Below, one piece after another: positions 7,085-15,346 of a stretch of DNA of 55,085 nt. The stretch is from Gammaproteobacteria bacterium (lineage in GTDB: Bacteria; Pseudomonadota; Gammaproteobacteria; Pseudomonadales; Halieaceae), in assembly GCA_030426545.1 (NCBI GenBank), contig JAUHYL010000023.1, positions 1 to 55,085 on the forward strand, written 5' to 3'. The number at the start of each line of letters is the position of its first letter. Positions within the stretch are counted from its first letter, which is position 1. The notes under the pieces are model-generated. The model worked only from the letters and a program-made list of their open reading frames with translations, had not been told where the DNA came from and did no database searches. The position numbers were made by a program, and so were the translations under genes.

Positions 7085-9523
7085 CTAAAAGGTGTAGTCC
7101 ACGCTAATACCGGTAATTCTCGGCGCCAGTAGCGTGTACTGCGCGTTCTGGGTAACCGTGCTTGGCCTGCCGACGCTGACGATTTCCCGGTCATCCTCAA
7201 TATTGCGCACGAAGGCGGTGACCTGCCACTTCTGATCAGAGGTGGCAGCTGTCAGACGCGCATCCCAGGTATCGTAGGCATCAAACTTGTCGTACTGCGG
7301 ATTGTTGAAGGGTGTGCCCCAGGAATCGTGGGTATAGAAGTAACTGGCGGTGGCGGACCAGTCCCATTCGAACATGTTCCACATATAGGTAACGTTTGCA
7401 GACAGTTTGTGCTCTGGCATGGAGGGAAACTGGTTTCCTTCCAGGTTCAGATCCTCGGTGCACAAAGGATCGAGTGATCTTCCTTCGGACAAGGGGCCAA
7501 GCGTACAGGCATTGGCATCCTTGGTGAGAAACTCTTTGTACTCTGAATCATTCCAGGAGTAGGTGCCGCTCATCAGTATATGGTCGCCAACCAACACCCT
7601 GCCCTCCATCTCCACGCCCCAGGCAGCCGCCTTGTCGGCATTGACGAAGGTATTGAGGCCAATGCCGTTGACCACGTCCTGTTTCAGCACCTGCAGGTCT
7701 TCATAGTCATAATAGTAAGCGGAAGCAGATAGATTCCCGCGGTTCTCCCAGAAGGTGCCTTTATAACCCACCTCGTAAGAGATAATTGACTCGGGCTTAA
7801 CCACGTCCACCAGTGGGCTGGCAGTCGGCTTCTGGAAGTTGAATCCGCCGGAGCGGTAGCCTGTCGCAACAAATCCGTAGAGAAAGTGATTCTCTGTGAG
7901 AAAGTGGTCTACACCCACACGCCAGGTGACTTCGTCCCAGGCATCGTCTTCAGCGCGAAATACGGTCGGATTTTCCGGGTCGCCAACAAACTGTACAAAG
8001 GTATTGTCGTTACCCTTCTTGTCGTCGTAGGAATAGCGTAGCCCGGCTGTCAGCACGGTGTCGGGCCGCCAGTTCCAACTTAACTGGCTGTAGGCAGCAT
8101 ATGAGCGGGTATCTACATTAGCCTCGCCCCGGTAGAGAAAATTGTCGTCACTCACCGGGCCGCCGATGAGGCTGCCAAAGTAGCGGTACACTTCTATCAG
8201 TTCATTACCGAACTCGCGGAACATCACCACCTGCTCCTCGTCGCTGTGGTAGTAGTAGAGCCCGGCCAGCATGGACAGATCGCTGTCCCAGTTCGAGGAG
8301 TACTGCAACTCGTGTGATGAAAATTGCGCGGTCTGATCAACCTCATAGGTCATATCCGCCGGCGTAATCGGGTTGTCCTGCAAAAAAGCCAGGGAGGGCA
8401 CGCCGAGCTCTGACACAGGCACACCGAAAAACAGCAATTTCGACCAGTCCACGCCGGAGTCTTCGCTGACACTGGCGTCTGCATCTGAGCGTGTATCGAA
8501 CCAATAGCGCGAGTAACCAAAGGTGTATTTCAGTGAGTAACTATCGCCGGCATACTCACTGTTGAAGAATGCCGCCCATCGATCATTGCGCACATCGGGA
8601 TCCGTATCCTGGCGAACCTTGTCCTCATCGCGCAGCGCCGGATTTGAGACCGCGAGGCCCTGACGCATATTGACAAAATTCTGGCTGGCGAACATGCCCG
8701 GGAAACTGAGTGTTTCTCCCGTGTCGACATCAGTCGTTACCTGCACCAGTTCACGATTAAACGGTTCGAGAATAGTGCCGTTGCCTTGGCGATAGCCACG
8801 GTCAACGCCGATCACCTTCAGATTATTCGTCCAGTTATCCGTGGTGTTGTGTTGGAACCCAAAAGTCGCATACAGGGTATCGTCCTGGTCATAATCTTTA
8901 CCGTTGTATTCGTTGTCCTGAAAACCCTCGCGCTCATACTTTGATACACCCGCCAACACGCCGAGCTTCTCCGTAATCGGGCCGCTGACATAGCCCTGCA
9001 GAAGACGACCGTTGTAATTGGACAGTTCACCCGTTGCGCGGCCGCTCCATTCTTCGGTGGGGCGCTTGCTGACAAACTTGATCGCACCGCCAATAGAATT
9101 GCGACCATACAGTGTGCCCTGCGGGCCGCGCAGTACCTCGATACGTTCTATATCCATGTAGCGCGAGTAATTGAATACACCGTTTTCGGTGTTATAGACA
9201 TCGTCCCAGTAGATACCGATTCCCGGCTCCGAACCCACCGCCAGATTGGGGCGCCCGATGCCACGAATGGCCACACGAAAGGTAGAGATCGACAGCGAAG
9301 GTGTGCGCGCCACGAGATCGCGACTGCCCTCTATGCCCAACTGATCAAACAGGCCCTGATCGAAAGCGCTGACGGAAGCCGCCGTTTCCATCAGCGAGGT
9401 TTCACGCTTATTGGCGGTTACGATGATCTCTTCAAGTTGCAGATCGGAAGAGAAAGCCAAGGGGGTTGCCGCGAGCACGCAGGCACCGCATGTAAAAGAC
9501 AAACGGCATAAGAAATTCTTCAT
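7085..9523 (-). CDS. TonB-dependent outer-membrane receptor
   Basis: The 812-residue protein starts at the ATG at 9523, 7 bases after AGAGG; a GTG directly before it is less likely. A signal peptide (MKNFLCRLSFTCGACVLAATPLAFS) is followed by the TonB box LEEIIVTANKR. A plug domain with RIEVLRGPQGTLYGRNSIGGAI near residue 120 and a beta-barrel ending in the aromatic C-terminus SVDYTF complete the protein. Such receptors import scarce or bulky ligands across the outer membrane using TonB energy. It lies between the Rieske gene, on which it converges with 31 bases between stops, and the acyl-CoA dehydrogenase operon. A role in substrate uptake for this catabolic island is therefore likely. The ligand is not readable from sequence. 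Confidence 0.93.
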   Translation of the reverse strand: MKNFLCRLSFTCGACVLAATPLAFSSDLQLEEIIVTANKRETSLMETAASVSAFDQGLFDQLGIEGSRDLVARTPSLSISTFRVAIRGIGRPNLAVGSEPGIGIYWDDVYNTENGVFNYSRYMDIERIEVLRGPQGTLYGRNSIGGAIKFVSKRPTEEWSGRATGELSNYNGRLLQGYVSGPITEKLGVLAGVSKYEREGFQDNEYNGKDYDQDDTLYATFGFQHNTTDNWTNNLKVIGVDRGYRQGNGTILEPFNRELVQVTTDVDTGETLSFPGMFASQNFVNMRQGLAVSNPALRDEDKVRQDTDPDVRNDRWAAFFNSEYAGDSYSLKYTFGYSRYWFDTRSDADASVSEDSGVDWSKLLFFGVPVSELGVPSLAFLQDNPITPADMTYEVDQTAQFSSHELQYSSNWDSDLSMLAGLYYYHSDEEQVVMFREFGNELIEVYRYFGSLIGGPVSDDNFLYRGEANVDTRSYAAYSQLSWNWRPDTVLTAGLRYSYDDKKGNDNTFVQFVGDPENPTVFRAEDDAWDEVTWRVGVDHFLTENHFLYGFVATGYRSGGFNFQKPTASPLVDVVKPESIISYEVGYKGTFWENRGNLSASAYYYDYEDLQVLKQDVVNGIGLNTFVNADKAAAWGVEMEGRVLVGDHILMSGTYSWNDSEYKEFLTKDANACTLGPLSEGRSLDPLCTEDLNLEGNQFPSMPEHKLSANVTYMWNMFEWDWSATASYFYTHDSWGTPFNNPQYDKFDAYDTWDARLTAATSDQKWQVTAFVRNIEDDREIVSVGRPSTVTQNAQYTLLAPRITGISVDYTF

Positions 9524-9605
9524 CACTGGACCTCTGCATTATCGTTATTAGACAGATAGCTTATGATAACTATTTAACTGCGTTCTCCCTCTTTAAGCAA
9601 AGGGA

Positions 9606-9634
9606 GCGTTGGGCGCAATATTCGGGCCCAACGC
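9606..9634 (-). terminator. Hairpin terminator after the acyl-CoA dehydrogenase operon
   Basis: The perfect 9-bp arms GCGTTGGGC and GCCCAACGC enclose an 11-base loop. On the minus strand the hairpin lies 10 bases past the stop at 9644 and is followed by TCCCTTTGCTT, a weak U-tract. It probably ends the transcript that begins upstream of 15047 and keeps it apart from the receptor gene starting at 9523. Confidence 0.65.
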
Positions 9635-9643
9635 GGCGAGCGA

Positions 9644-10894
9644 TCAGCCGTCACGGAAGGTGGCGTTCACCTCCGGCTGTTTGACGTACTTCTTTAGTTC
9701 GTTGCGGCCTACCACCATGCGATGTACAGCGTCGGGACCATCGGCAAGGCGCAGCGTACGCTGGCTCATGTACATTCCCGCCAGGGGCGTATCCTGCGAA
9801 ACACCCAGCGCGCCAAAGACCTGGATGGCCTCATCGACGATGCGGATGGAAATATTGGGCACTGCGGTCTTGATCATGGATATCCAGACGCGCGCCTCCT
9901 TGGGATCCACGTTGTCCATCATCCACGCCGTCTTCAGGGTCAGCAGGCGAGCTTGTTCGATGTCCATGCGTGCATTTGCGATGATATCGATGTTGCCGCC
10001 CAACCTGGCAAGAGGCTTGCCGAACGCGACACGCGAAACGGCGCGTTCACACAGCAACTCCAGCGCCTTCTCCGCCGCGCCGATCGCGCGCATGCAGTGG
10101 TGGATGCGGCCAGGGCCAAGTCGCCCCTGGGAAATCTCAAAGCCACGGCCAGGCCCGAGGATAATGTTGTCCTTGGGCACGCGGCAATCGGTAAACTTCT
10201 GATGCATATGCCCGTGTGGCGCGTCGTCCATTGAAAACACATTCATCGGGCGAATATTCTCAAACCCCGGGGTGTCCGTAGGAACCAGAATCTGCGATTG
10301 CTGCAGATGCTTGGGCGCCTCCGGGTCGGTCTTGACCATGACGATCATGATTTTGCAGCGTGGGTCGCCAGCGCCTGAAACGTAGTGCTTTTCGCCATTG
10401 ATAACCCACTCATCGCCATCCAGCACAGCGCTGGTGCAAATATTGGTAGCGTCAGAAGAAGCCACACCCGGTTCCGTCATGGCGTAGGCCGAACGAATCT
10501 CGCCATTCAGCAGCGGCTCCAGCCACTGCTTTTTCTGCGCCTCGCTGCCGTACTTGGCCAGCACCTCCATATTCCCGGTATCAGGAGCAGCGCAATTGAA
10601 CACTTCTGCTGCGAGGTGGGACTTGCCCATTTCCTCAGCCAAATAGGCGTACTCGACGGTAGAGAGCCCGGAAGTGTGTTCGCCCTCAGTCAGAAAAAAG
10701 TTCCACAAACCTTTCGCCCTGGCCTTTTTCTTCAGACCCTCACGAATCTCAGTCTGCTTGTCCGTATATTCCCAACGGTCGCCCACGTCGAGGTCTGCAT
10801 AGAACTCCATTTCTACGGGAAGCACTTCGTCAGCGATAAACGCTCTGACTTCTTCCAGCAGCGGTGCAACCTTTGCGCTGATACCCAAATCCAT
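9644..10894 (-). CDS. Acyl-CoA dehydrogenase, ACAD10/11-type
   Basis: The 416-residue flavoprotein starts at an ATG preceded by AAGGAG at 7 bases. It shows the ACAD mid-domain motif AYAMTEPGVASSDATNI near residue 140, NGEKHYVSGAGDPRCKI, and the C-terminal helices with QVFGALGVSQDTPLAGMYMSQRTLRLADGPDAVH. The last motif is characteristic of the ACAD10/11 branch, where an Asp in this region serves as catalytic base. The enzyme would form 2-enoyl-CoA with FAD and pass electrons to ETF. It is the last gene of operon C, 56 bases after the acyl-CoA synthetase. Unlike the two dehydrogenases at the head of the operon, it is expected to act as a homomer. Confidence 0.93.
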   Translation of the reverse strand: MDLGISAKVAPLLEEVRAFIADEVLPVEMEFYADLDVGDRWEYTDKQTEIREGLKKKARAKGLWNFFLTEGEHTSGLSTVEYAYLAEEMGKSHLAAEVFNCAAPDTGNMEVLAKYGSEAQKKQWLEPLLNGEIRSAYAMTEPGVASSDATNICTSAVLDGDEWVINGEKHYVSGAGDPRCKIMIVMVKTDPEAPKHLQQSQILVPTDTPGFENIRPMNVFSMDDAPHGHMHQKFTDCRVPKDNIILGPGRGFEISQGRLGPGRIHHCMRAIGAAEKALELLCERAVSRVAFGKPLARLGGNIDIIANARMDIEQARLLTLKTAWMMDNVDPKEARVWISMIKTAVPNISIRIVDEAIQVFGALGVSQDTPLAGMYMSQRTLRLADGPDAVHRMVVGRNELKKYVKQPEVNATFRDG

Positions 10895-10950
10895 AGTCCT
10901 ACTCCTTTAAGTGATTCTTCAGCTGACCTTGTCGTACCTGAAACGTTCGC

Positions 10951-12654
10951 TCAACCAAGGCCGAGCTCGGCCGCATAATCCGCCTTTAACTGGCGCTTGA
11001 ATATCTTCCCGGATGCAATGCGCGGCAATTGCTCTGCGCGCACAAAAACATGAGCCGGAATTTTGAACGATGCCAGATGCTCTTCGAGGAATCCGTGCAA
11101 CTCATCGGCTGACAGGCCTGCCCCGTCCTTTGGCACAACTGCTGCTCCCACGACTTCACCAAGGCGCTCATCGGGCAGGCCAAAAACTGCTGCCTCGGAG
11201 ACTGCGGGGTGCTGATAGATAGCGGCCTCTACTTCGAGGCAACTGATATTCTCGCCACCACGAATTATGATTTCCTTGATGCGATCAACAATATAGAGGA
11301 AGCCGTCTTCGTCCATGTAACCCACGTCGCCGCTATGAAACCAGCCGTCTATAAACGCCTCGGCAGTGGCCTCGGGCTTATTCCAGTAGCCCAGTACATT
11401 CGCGGGCGACTTGATGCACACCTCACCACGCTCACCAGCAGGCAGCGCATTCCCGGCCTCATCAACAATGCGAAACTCGGTGACGGCCGGCACGGGGCGC
11501 CCGGCGCTGTTCGGCCGCGCGATGTAAAAAGCCCCCGCATTCACAGTACCCAGTGCGTTGGTCTCCGTCAGGCCGTAGCCAATACCAGGCGCCGACTTTT
11601 TGAACGTACTGTTGATTTTCTTAACCTGCTCCGGCGGGCGGGCAGCACCGCCTGCCATGATCTCGGTAAGAGACGAAATGTCGCGATCCGTTGTCTCCGC
11701 CGCAGCCTGCAGTTCCGCGGACATCGTTGGTACGCCATTGAACCAGGTGATTTTTTCCTTCTCGATCAGGCGCAACGCCTCCTGGGCGTCCCATTTGTGC
11801 ATGATCACCATCTTGCGGCCTACAACCAGCGACAGCATGAACACCGAATGACTGCCCGTGCAGTGAAACAGGGGGACGGTGACCAGTGCTGCCGGCGGCA
11901 GGCCTTCTTCGCGCACTTCCTGCGTCTCCGCCATTTTCGTTGCAACGCCCATGCACATCCAACTGTAAAGCGCAGACAAGACACCCCGGTGCGATGAGAG
12001 TGCACCTTTAGGGTGCCCGGTAGAGCCCGACGTGTACATAATGGTTGCGTAGTCATCCAGTTCGACTTCCACAGCGGGCATGTCGGCTCCGGCATAGTCT
12101 GCCAGCAGTTGAGCGAAGGCAGTGTGCTCTACTGTCAAACCGTCACAGTCATCGATACTGATGATCTGTAACTTGTGTTTTTCGGCAATGGGTTGCAGGC
12201 GCTCAATGCGTTGTCTGTCAGCGATAACGACCGTTGCGCCGCTGTCTTCAAACCCGTAGTCGAGCTCCTCGGTTGTCCACCAGGCATTCATGGGAACCGC
12301 CACTGCGCCGATTGAGGTAATACCAATGAAGGCCATGAGCCACTGGGGGTTGTTGCGGCTGAGGATGGCGACACGATCACCTTTGCCGACCTTGAACCGA
12401 TCGACCAGCGCTGCAGCTATTTCCGCACTGTGCTGATAGCCCTCGGCGAAGGTATAGCGCTCATCCAGGTACACGGCGAAGTCCTTTTTCGCATGCCCGT
12501 GCATTACCATGAAGTACTCGCCCAGGTTTTTGGGCAAGCTGGCAAAGTTCCTGTACTGGTGGCCGTTGATTTCAACGGTGTTTACCGCAAACGGTTGGCC
12601 ATCGGCAGTTATGTTGGCTACCGCCTCCGTGAAACGTTCCAGTTCAGAGTTCAT
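10951..12654 (-). CDS. Acyl-CoA synthetase (adenylate-forming, class I)
   Basis: The 567-residue protein carries the AMP-binding signature YTSGSTGHPKGALSSHRG near residue 210, then YGLTETNALG, then the hinge region GWFHSGDVGYMDEDGFLYIVDRIKEIIIRGGENI and the C-terminal lysine region GKIFKRQLK. It activates a carboxylic acid to its CoA thioester through an acyl-adenylate. Placed between acyl-CoA dehydrogenases, it is the likely entry step of the pathway. The GAGG ribosome site is somewhat far (about 13 bases) from the ATG. Long-chain, medium-chain and steroid side-chain acids are all possible substrates. Confidence 0.94.
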   Translation of the reverse strand: MNSELERFTEAVANITADGQPFAVNTVEINGHQYRNFASLPKNLGEYFMVMHGHAKKDFAVYLDERYTFAEGYQHSAEIAAALVDRFKVGKGDRVAILSRNNPQWLMAFIGITSIGAVAVPMNAWWTTEELDYGFEDSGATVVIADRQRIERLQPIAEKHKLQIISIDDCDGLTVEHTAFAQLLADYAGADMPAVEVELDDYATIMYTSGSTGHPKGALSSHRGVLSALYSWMCMGVATKMAETQEVREEGLPPAALVTVPLFHCTGSHSVFMLSLVVGRKMVIMHKWDAQEALRLIEKEKITWFNGVPTMSAELQAAAETTDRDISSLTEIMAGGAARPPEQVKKINSTFKKSAPGIGYGLTETNALGTVNAGAFYIARPNSAGRPVPAVTEFRIVDEAGNALPAGERGEVCIKSPANVLGYWNKPEATAEAFIDGWFHSGDVGYMDEDGFLYIVDRIKEIIIRGGENISCLEVEAAIYQHPAVSEAAVFGLPDERLGEVVGAAVVPKDGAGLSADELHGFLEEHLASFKIPAHVFVRAEQLPRIASGKIFKRQLKADYAAELGLG

Positions 12655-12701
12655 TATTATGTGTTCGCCTCAACAGTGACAGAAGATCGGGAGTGCCGGT
12701 T

Positions 12702-13841
12702 TTAGAACCCGCCCAGTTGCGCAAAGCGGTCAAGGTGGTAGTTATAGTCGCCCAGCGTGTGCTGCGCCACCCTTGCACGCTTGATAAAAAATCCGATCTC
12801 GTGCTCATCCGTCATGCCGATACCGCCGTGCATCTGAATCGCTTCGTTGGTCACCTGTTGTGTGATCTGGCAGAGCTTGGCCTTGGCGGCACTGGCCAGC
12901 AGGGGAAGGTTATCATCGTCGTTGTCGATGCCCTGCAACGCCTGCAGTACTATAGAGCGGCACAGTTCCAACTCGGCGAACAACTCGGCCGCCCGGTGTT
13001 GCAGCCCCTGGAAAGAGCCGATGACGCGCCCGAACTGCTTGCGCTCTTTGAGGTAATCCACCGTGCGCGTAAACGCCTCCGTAGACAAGCCGAGCATTTC
13101 AGCAGCCAGGCCGATAGCGGCAATGTCCAGTGCTCGGCTCAGTCCGCGCCAGGCACCGCCCTCTTCTCCCAGTAGTTGCTCTGCGCCGACACGAGCGTCT
13201 TTCAGTGCCAGCAGGCCAGCGTTGCGCGAATCGACCATACTGCGCGCCGTCACAGTAGCGCCCGCCGATCCCGCCTCCAACAGGAAAGCGCTCAAGCCTT
13301 GCTCATCGCCCGAGCTACCCGAGGTGCGCGCGATTACAATGAAGGCGTCGGCGCTGGAGGCGTCCAGCACCAGCACTTTTTCACCGTTGAGCACCCAGCC
13401 ATCGCCGTCGCGCGCTGCTGCCGCCGCGGTTGCCAGCGGAGCATGGTGGTTGCCTTCCTGCAGCGCCAGCGTTACCAGCTTGTTGCCACTGGCGATGGCG
13501 GGCAGCCATTCTTCCTTTTGCTTCTCGGAGCCCAGTTCGGCAATCACGCTGGCGCCGATCAGCACACTTGATTGCAGCGGACTGGCGCTCAGGTTTGCGC
13601 CGGTCTGCTCCAGTACCAGACCCAGCCCGACATAACCGTAACCCAGACCTCCATAGGCCTCCGCGATCGCAATACCGGCCCAGCCCATCTCGGCCATTTC
13701 TTTCCACACCGATTCGCTGTAACCGCGCTCATCGCCCTCATCACGCAGCGCTCGCTGGTGAGCGACGGTCGCCTTCTCCGCCAGAAATCCCGCGGCCGCA
13801 TCTTTGAGCATGGTTTGCTCTTCATTTAATACCAGTGCCAT
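12702..13841 (-). CDS. Acyl-CoA dehydrogenase, probable non-canonical subunit of a heteromeric pair
   Basis: A 379-residue ACAD-fold protein. The N-terminal helices (LNEEQTMLKDAAAGFLAEK), the WAGIAIAEAYGGLGYGYVGLGLVLEQTG segment and the C-terminal QMHGGIGMTDEHEIGFFIKRA are clear. It lacks the EGT-type motif that carries the catalytic Glu in most family members, and the middle domain is unusually Ala-rich. It follows the dehydrogenase at 13866-15047 by 24 bases. In the steroid-degrading actinobacterial ChsE systems, adjacent ACAD genes form an alpha2beta2 enzyme in which one subunit lacks the base. The same arrangement is inferred here. It could alternatively use a Glu at another position. Confidence 0.88.
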   Translation of the reverse strand: MALVLNEEQTMLKDAAAGFLAEKATVAHQRALRDEGDERGYSESVWKEMAEMGWAGIAIAEAYGGLGYGYVGLGLVLEQTGANLSASPLQSSVLIGASVIAELGSEKQKEEWLPAIASGNKLVTLALQEGNHHAPLATAAAAARDGDGWVLNGEKVLVLDASSADAFIVIARTSGSSGDEQGLSAFLLEAGSAGATVTARSMVDSRNAGLLALKDARVGAEQLLGEEGGAWRGLSRALDIAAIGLAAEMLGLSTEAFTRTVDYLKERKQFGRVIGSFQGLQHRAAELFAELELCRSIVLQALQGIDNDDDNLPLLASAAKAKLCQITQQVTNEAIQMHGGIGMTDEHEIGFFIKRARVAQHTLGDYNYHLDRFAQLGGF

Positions 13842-13865
13842 TTCACTCTCCTCAATCAGTTGCCG

Positions 13866-15047
13866 CTAGGCGTCGGGCAGGCCAAGAACACGCTTGGCGA
13901 CAATATTTAGCTGGACTTCGGAGGTGCCACCCTCAATAGAGTTGCCCTTGGAGCGCAACCAATCACGAGACACGGTACCGCCGTTGTACTCGTCCCCCTC
14001 CCAACCCAGTGCGTACTCACCCAGCACTGCCAGATTCAACTCATTGCGCCGCTTGTTCAATTCAGTGCCGTAGTACTTGAAGATGGAAGAGGCAGGCCCC
14101 AACCCCTTGCCGGATTTCACTTCATCGCCCACTCGCGCCATGGTGGCGCCAAACGCCATGGTATCGAGCTGATACTGGGCAATATTCTGGCGCAGCACGG
14201 AGTTGGCAAGGCGGCCGCTGGCATCAGCACCGATGGTCTCCAGCGCCATCTGGCCAACGGTTTTCTTCGGCCCCGCACCAAAACCGGAAATCATCTCTCG
14301 TTCATGCGTCAGCAGGTACTTGGCAATACTCCAACCTTTCCCATCTTCGCCTACAAGGTTCTTCTTTTCCGCACGCGCGTTGTCGAAGAAGGTCTCGCAA
14401 AATGGCGAGCTACCGCTGATCAGCTTGATTGGCTTCACCGTGACACCCGGCTGATCCATGTCGAACAGTACGAAGCTGATACCCTCGTGCTTGGTGCCGG
14501 TGTTGTCGGTACGTACCAGACAAAAGATCCAGTCCGCTTTGTCAGCGTAGGAGGTCCAGACTTTCTGGCCATTGATAAGGTAGTGATCCCCCTTGTCCTC
14601 TGCCCGGGTTGCCAGGCTGGCGAGATCCGAACCGGCGTTGGGCTCGGAATACCCCTGACACCAGCGGATTTCGCCGCGAGCAATCTTCGGCAGGTGCTCC
14701 AGCTTCTGCTCCTCGTTGCCAAACTCCAACAGTGCCGGGCCGAGCATGGAGATACCGAAGCTATCGAGCGCACGCCGCGCACCGATGCGAGACATTTCCT
14801 CGCCAAGCACTTTCACTTCGGCTTTTTCGAGGCCTCCGCCACCGTATTCCCGCGGCCAGTGCGGCACCGTCCAACCCTTTTCAGCCATGCGCTCGCACCA
14901 GACAACCTGGTCAGGATGACTGACTTCGGGATTGCGGCCGCCGTTATATAAATCTTCAAAGCCCGTAATGGGCGTGCGCATGGAATCCGGGCAGTTTTCC
15001 TCCAACCAGGCGCGTGTTTCCTGGCGGAATTGTTCGAGATCACTCAC
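13866..15047 (-). CDS. Acyl-CoA dehydrogenase (catalytic type), first gene of operon C
   Basis: The start was set at the GTG at 15047, giving MSDLEQFRQETRAWLEENCP, the usual N-terminus in this family. AGAGG lies 7 bases upstream, while a further GTG at 15080 has no ribosome site. The 393-residue protein has WCQGYSEPNAGSDLASL near residue 125, the NGQKVWTSYADKADW motif, and IEGGTSEVQLNIVAKRVLG at the C-terminus, where the Glu of EGGTSE is the expected catalytic base. It oxidises acyl-CoA at C2-C3 and reduces ETF. It probably partners the ACAD encoded directly downstream. The shared 37-bp element lies about 120 bases upstream. Confidence 0.93.
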   Translation of the reverse strand: MSDLEQFRQETRAWLEENCPDSMRTPITGFEDLYNGGRNPEVSHPDQVVWCERMAEKGWTVPHWPREYGGGGLEKAEVKVLGEEMSRIGARRALDSFGISMLGPALLEFGNEEQKLEHLPKIARGEIRWCQGYSEPNAGSDLASLATRAEDKGDHYLINGQKVWTSYADKADWIFCLVRTDNTGTKHEGISFVLFDMDQPGVTVKPIKLISGSSPFCETFFDNARAEKKNLVGEDGKGWSIAKYLLTHEREMISGFGAGPKKTVGQMALETIGADASGRLANSVLRQNIAQYQLDTMAFGATMARVGDEVKSGKGLGPASSIFKYYGTELNKRRNELNLAVLGEYALGWEGDEYNGGTVSRDWLRSKGNSIEGGTSEVQLNIVAKRVLGLPDA

Positions 15048-15168
15048 GGGATTACCTCTCAGGTCGATTGAGTGCGGCACCGCACAGGTCTGTCCGGCGG
15101 GCGCAAAGGTTGCTCCAAAACTGCGAAACTGGCGGGATGAAGACGCTGATTCCGCTACGTCAAAGGAG

Positions 15169-15205
15169 TTTGAACATACAGTATGTTTTGCTTGCGTTCA
15201 AGTAT
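15169..15205 (-). promoter_or_regulatory. 37-bp promoter/operator element, copy 2 (operon C promoter)
   Basis: The blocks TTTGAACATACAGTATG and TTCAAGTAT are identical to those at 5818-5854 and also 11 bases apart. On the minus strand they form TTGAAC-N17-TATGTT (15201-15196 and 15178-15173), pointing at the dehydrogenase gene that starts at 15047. The plus-strand -10 seen in copy 1 is absent here (TTGCGT), which fits the lack of a plus-strand gene. The 11 spacer bases differ between copies, so the fixed blocks look conserved for function and not by recent duplication. Confidence 0.65.
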
Positions 15206-15293
15206 CTCCCGGCCGCGAGGTACGGTTGGTCGACACCCCCGGTGATTTGCTCAACCAGGGGTTTTTCAGCGCGTAAACCACCTTGTTACACAT

Positions 15294-15323
15294 AAAAAAA
15301 GGGGCAGACGTGGTGTCTGCCCC
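15294..15323 (-). terminator. Rho-independent terminator of the TonB receptor gene
   Basis: The perfect 9-bp arms GGGGCAGAC and GTCTGCCCC enclose a 5-base loop. On the minus strand seven T residues follow directly (A-tract at 15294-15300). The hairpin begins 23 bases after the receptor stop at 15347. This is the clearest intrinsic terminator in the window, and it isolates operon C from the upstream receptor gene. Confidence 0.92.
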
Positions 15324-15346
15324 TTCTCGTAAGGAAACGAGCCCGA

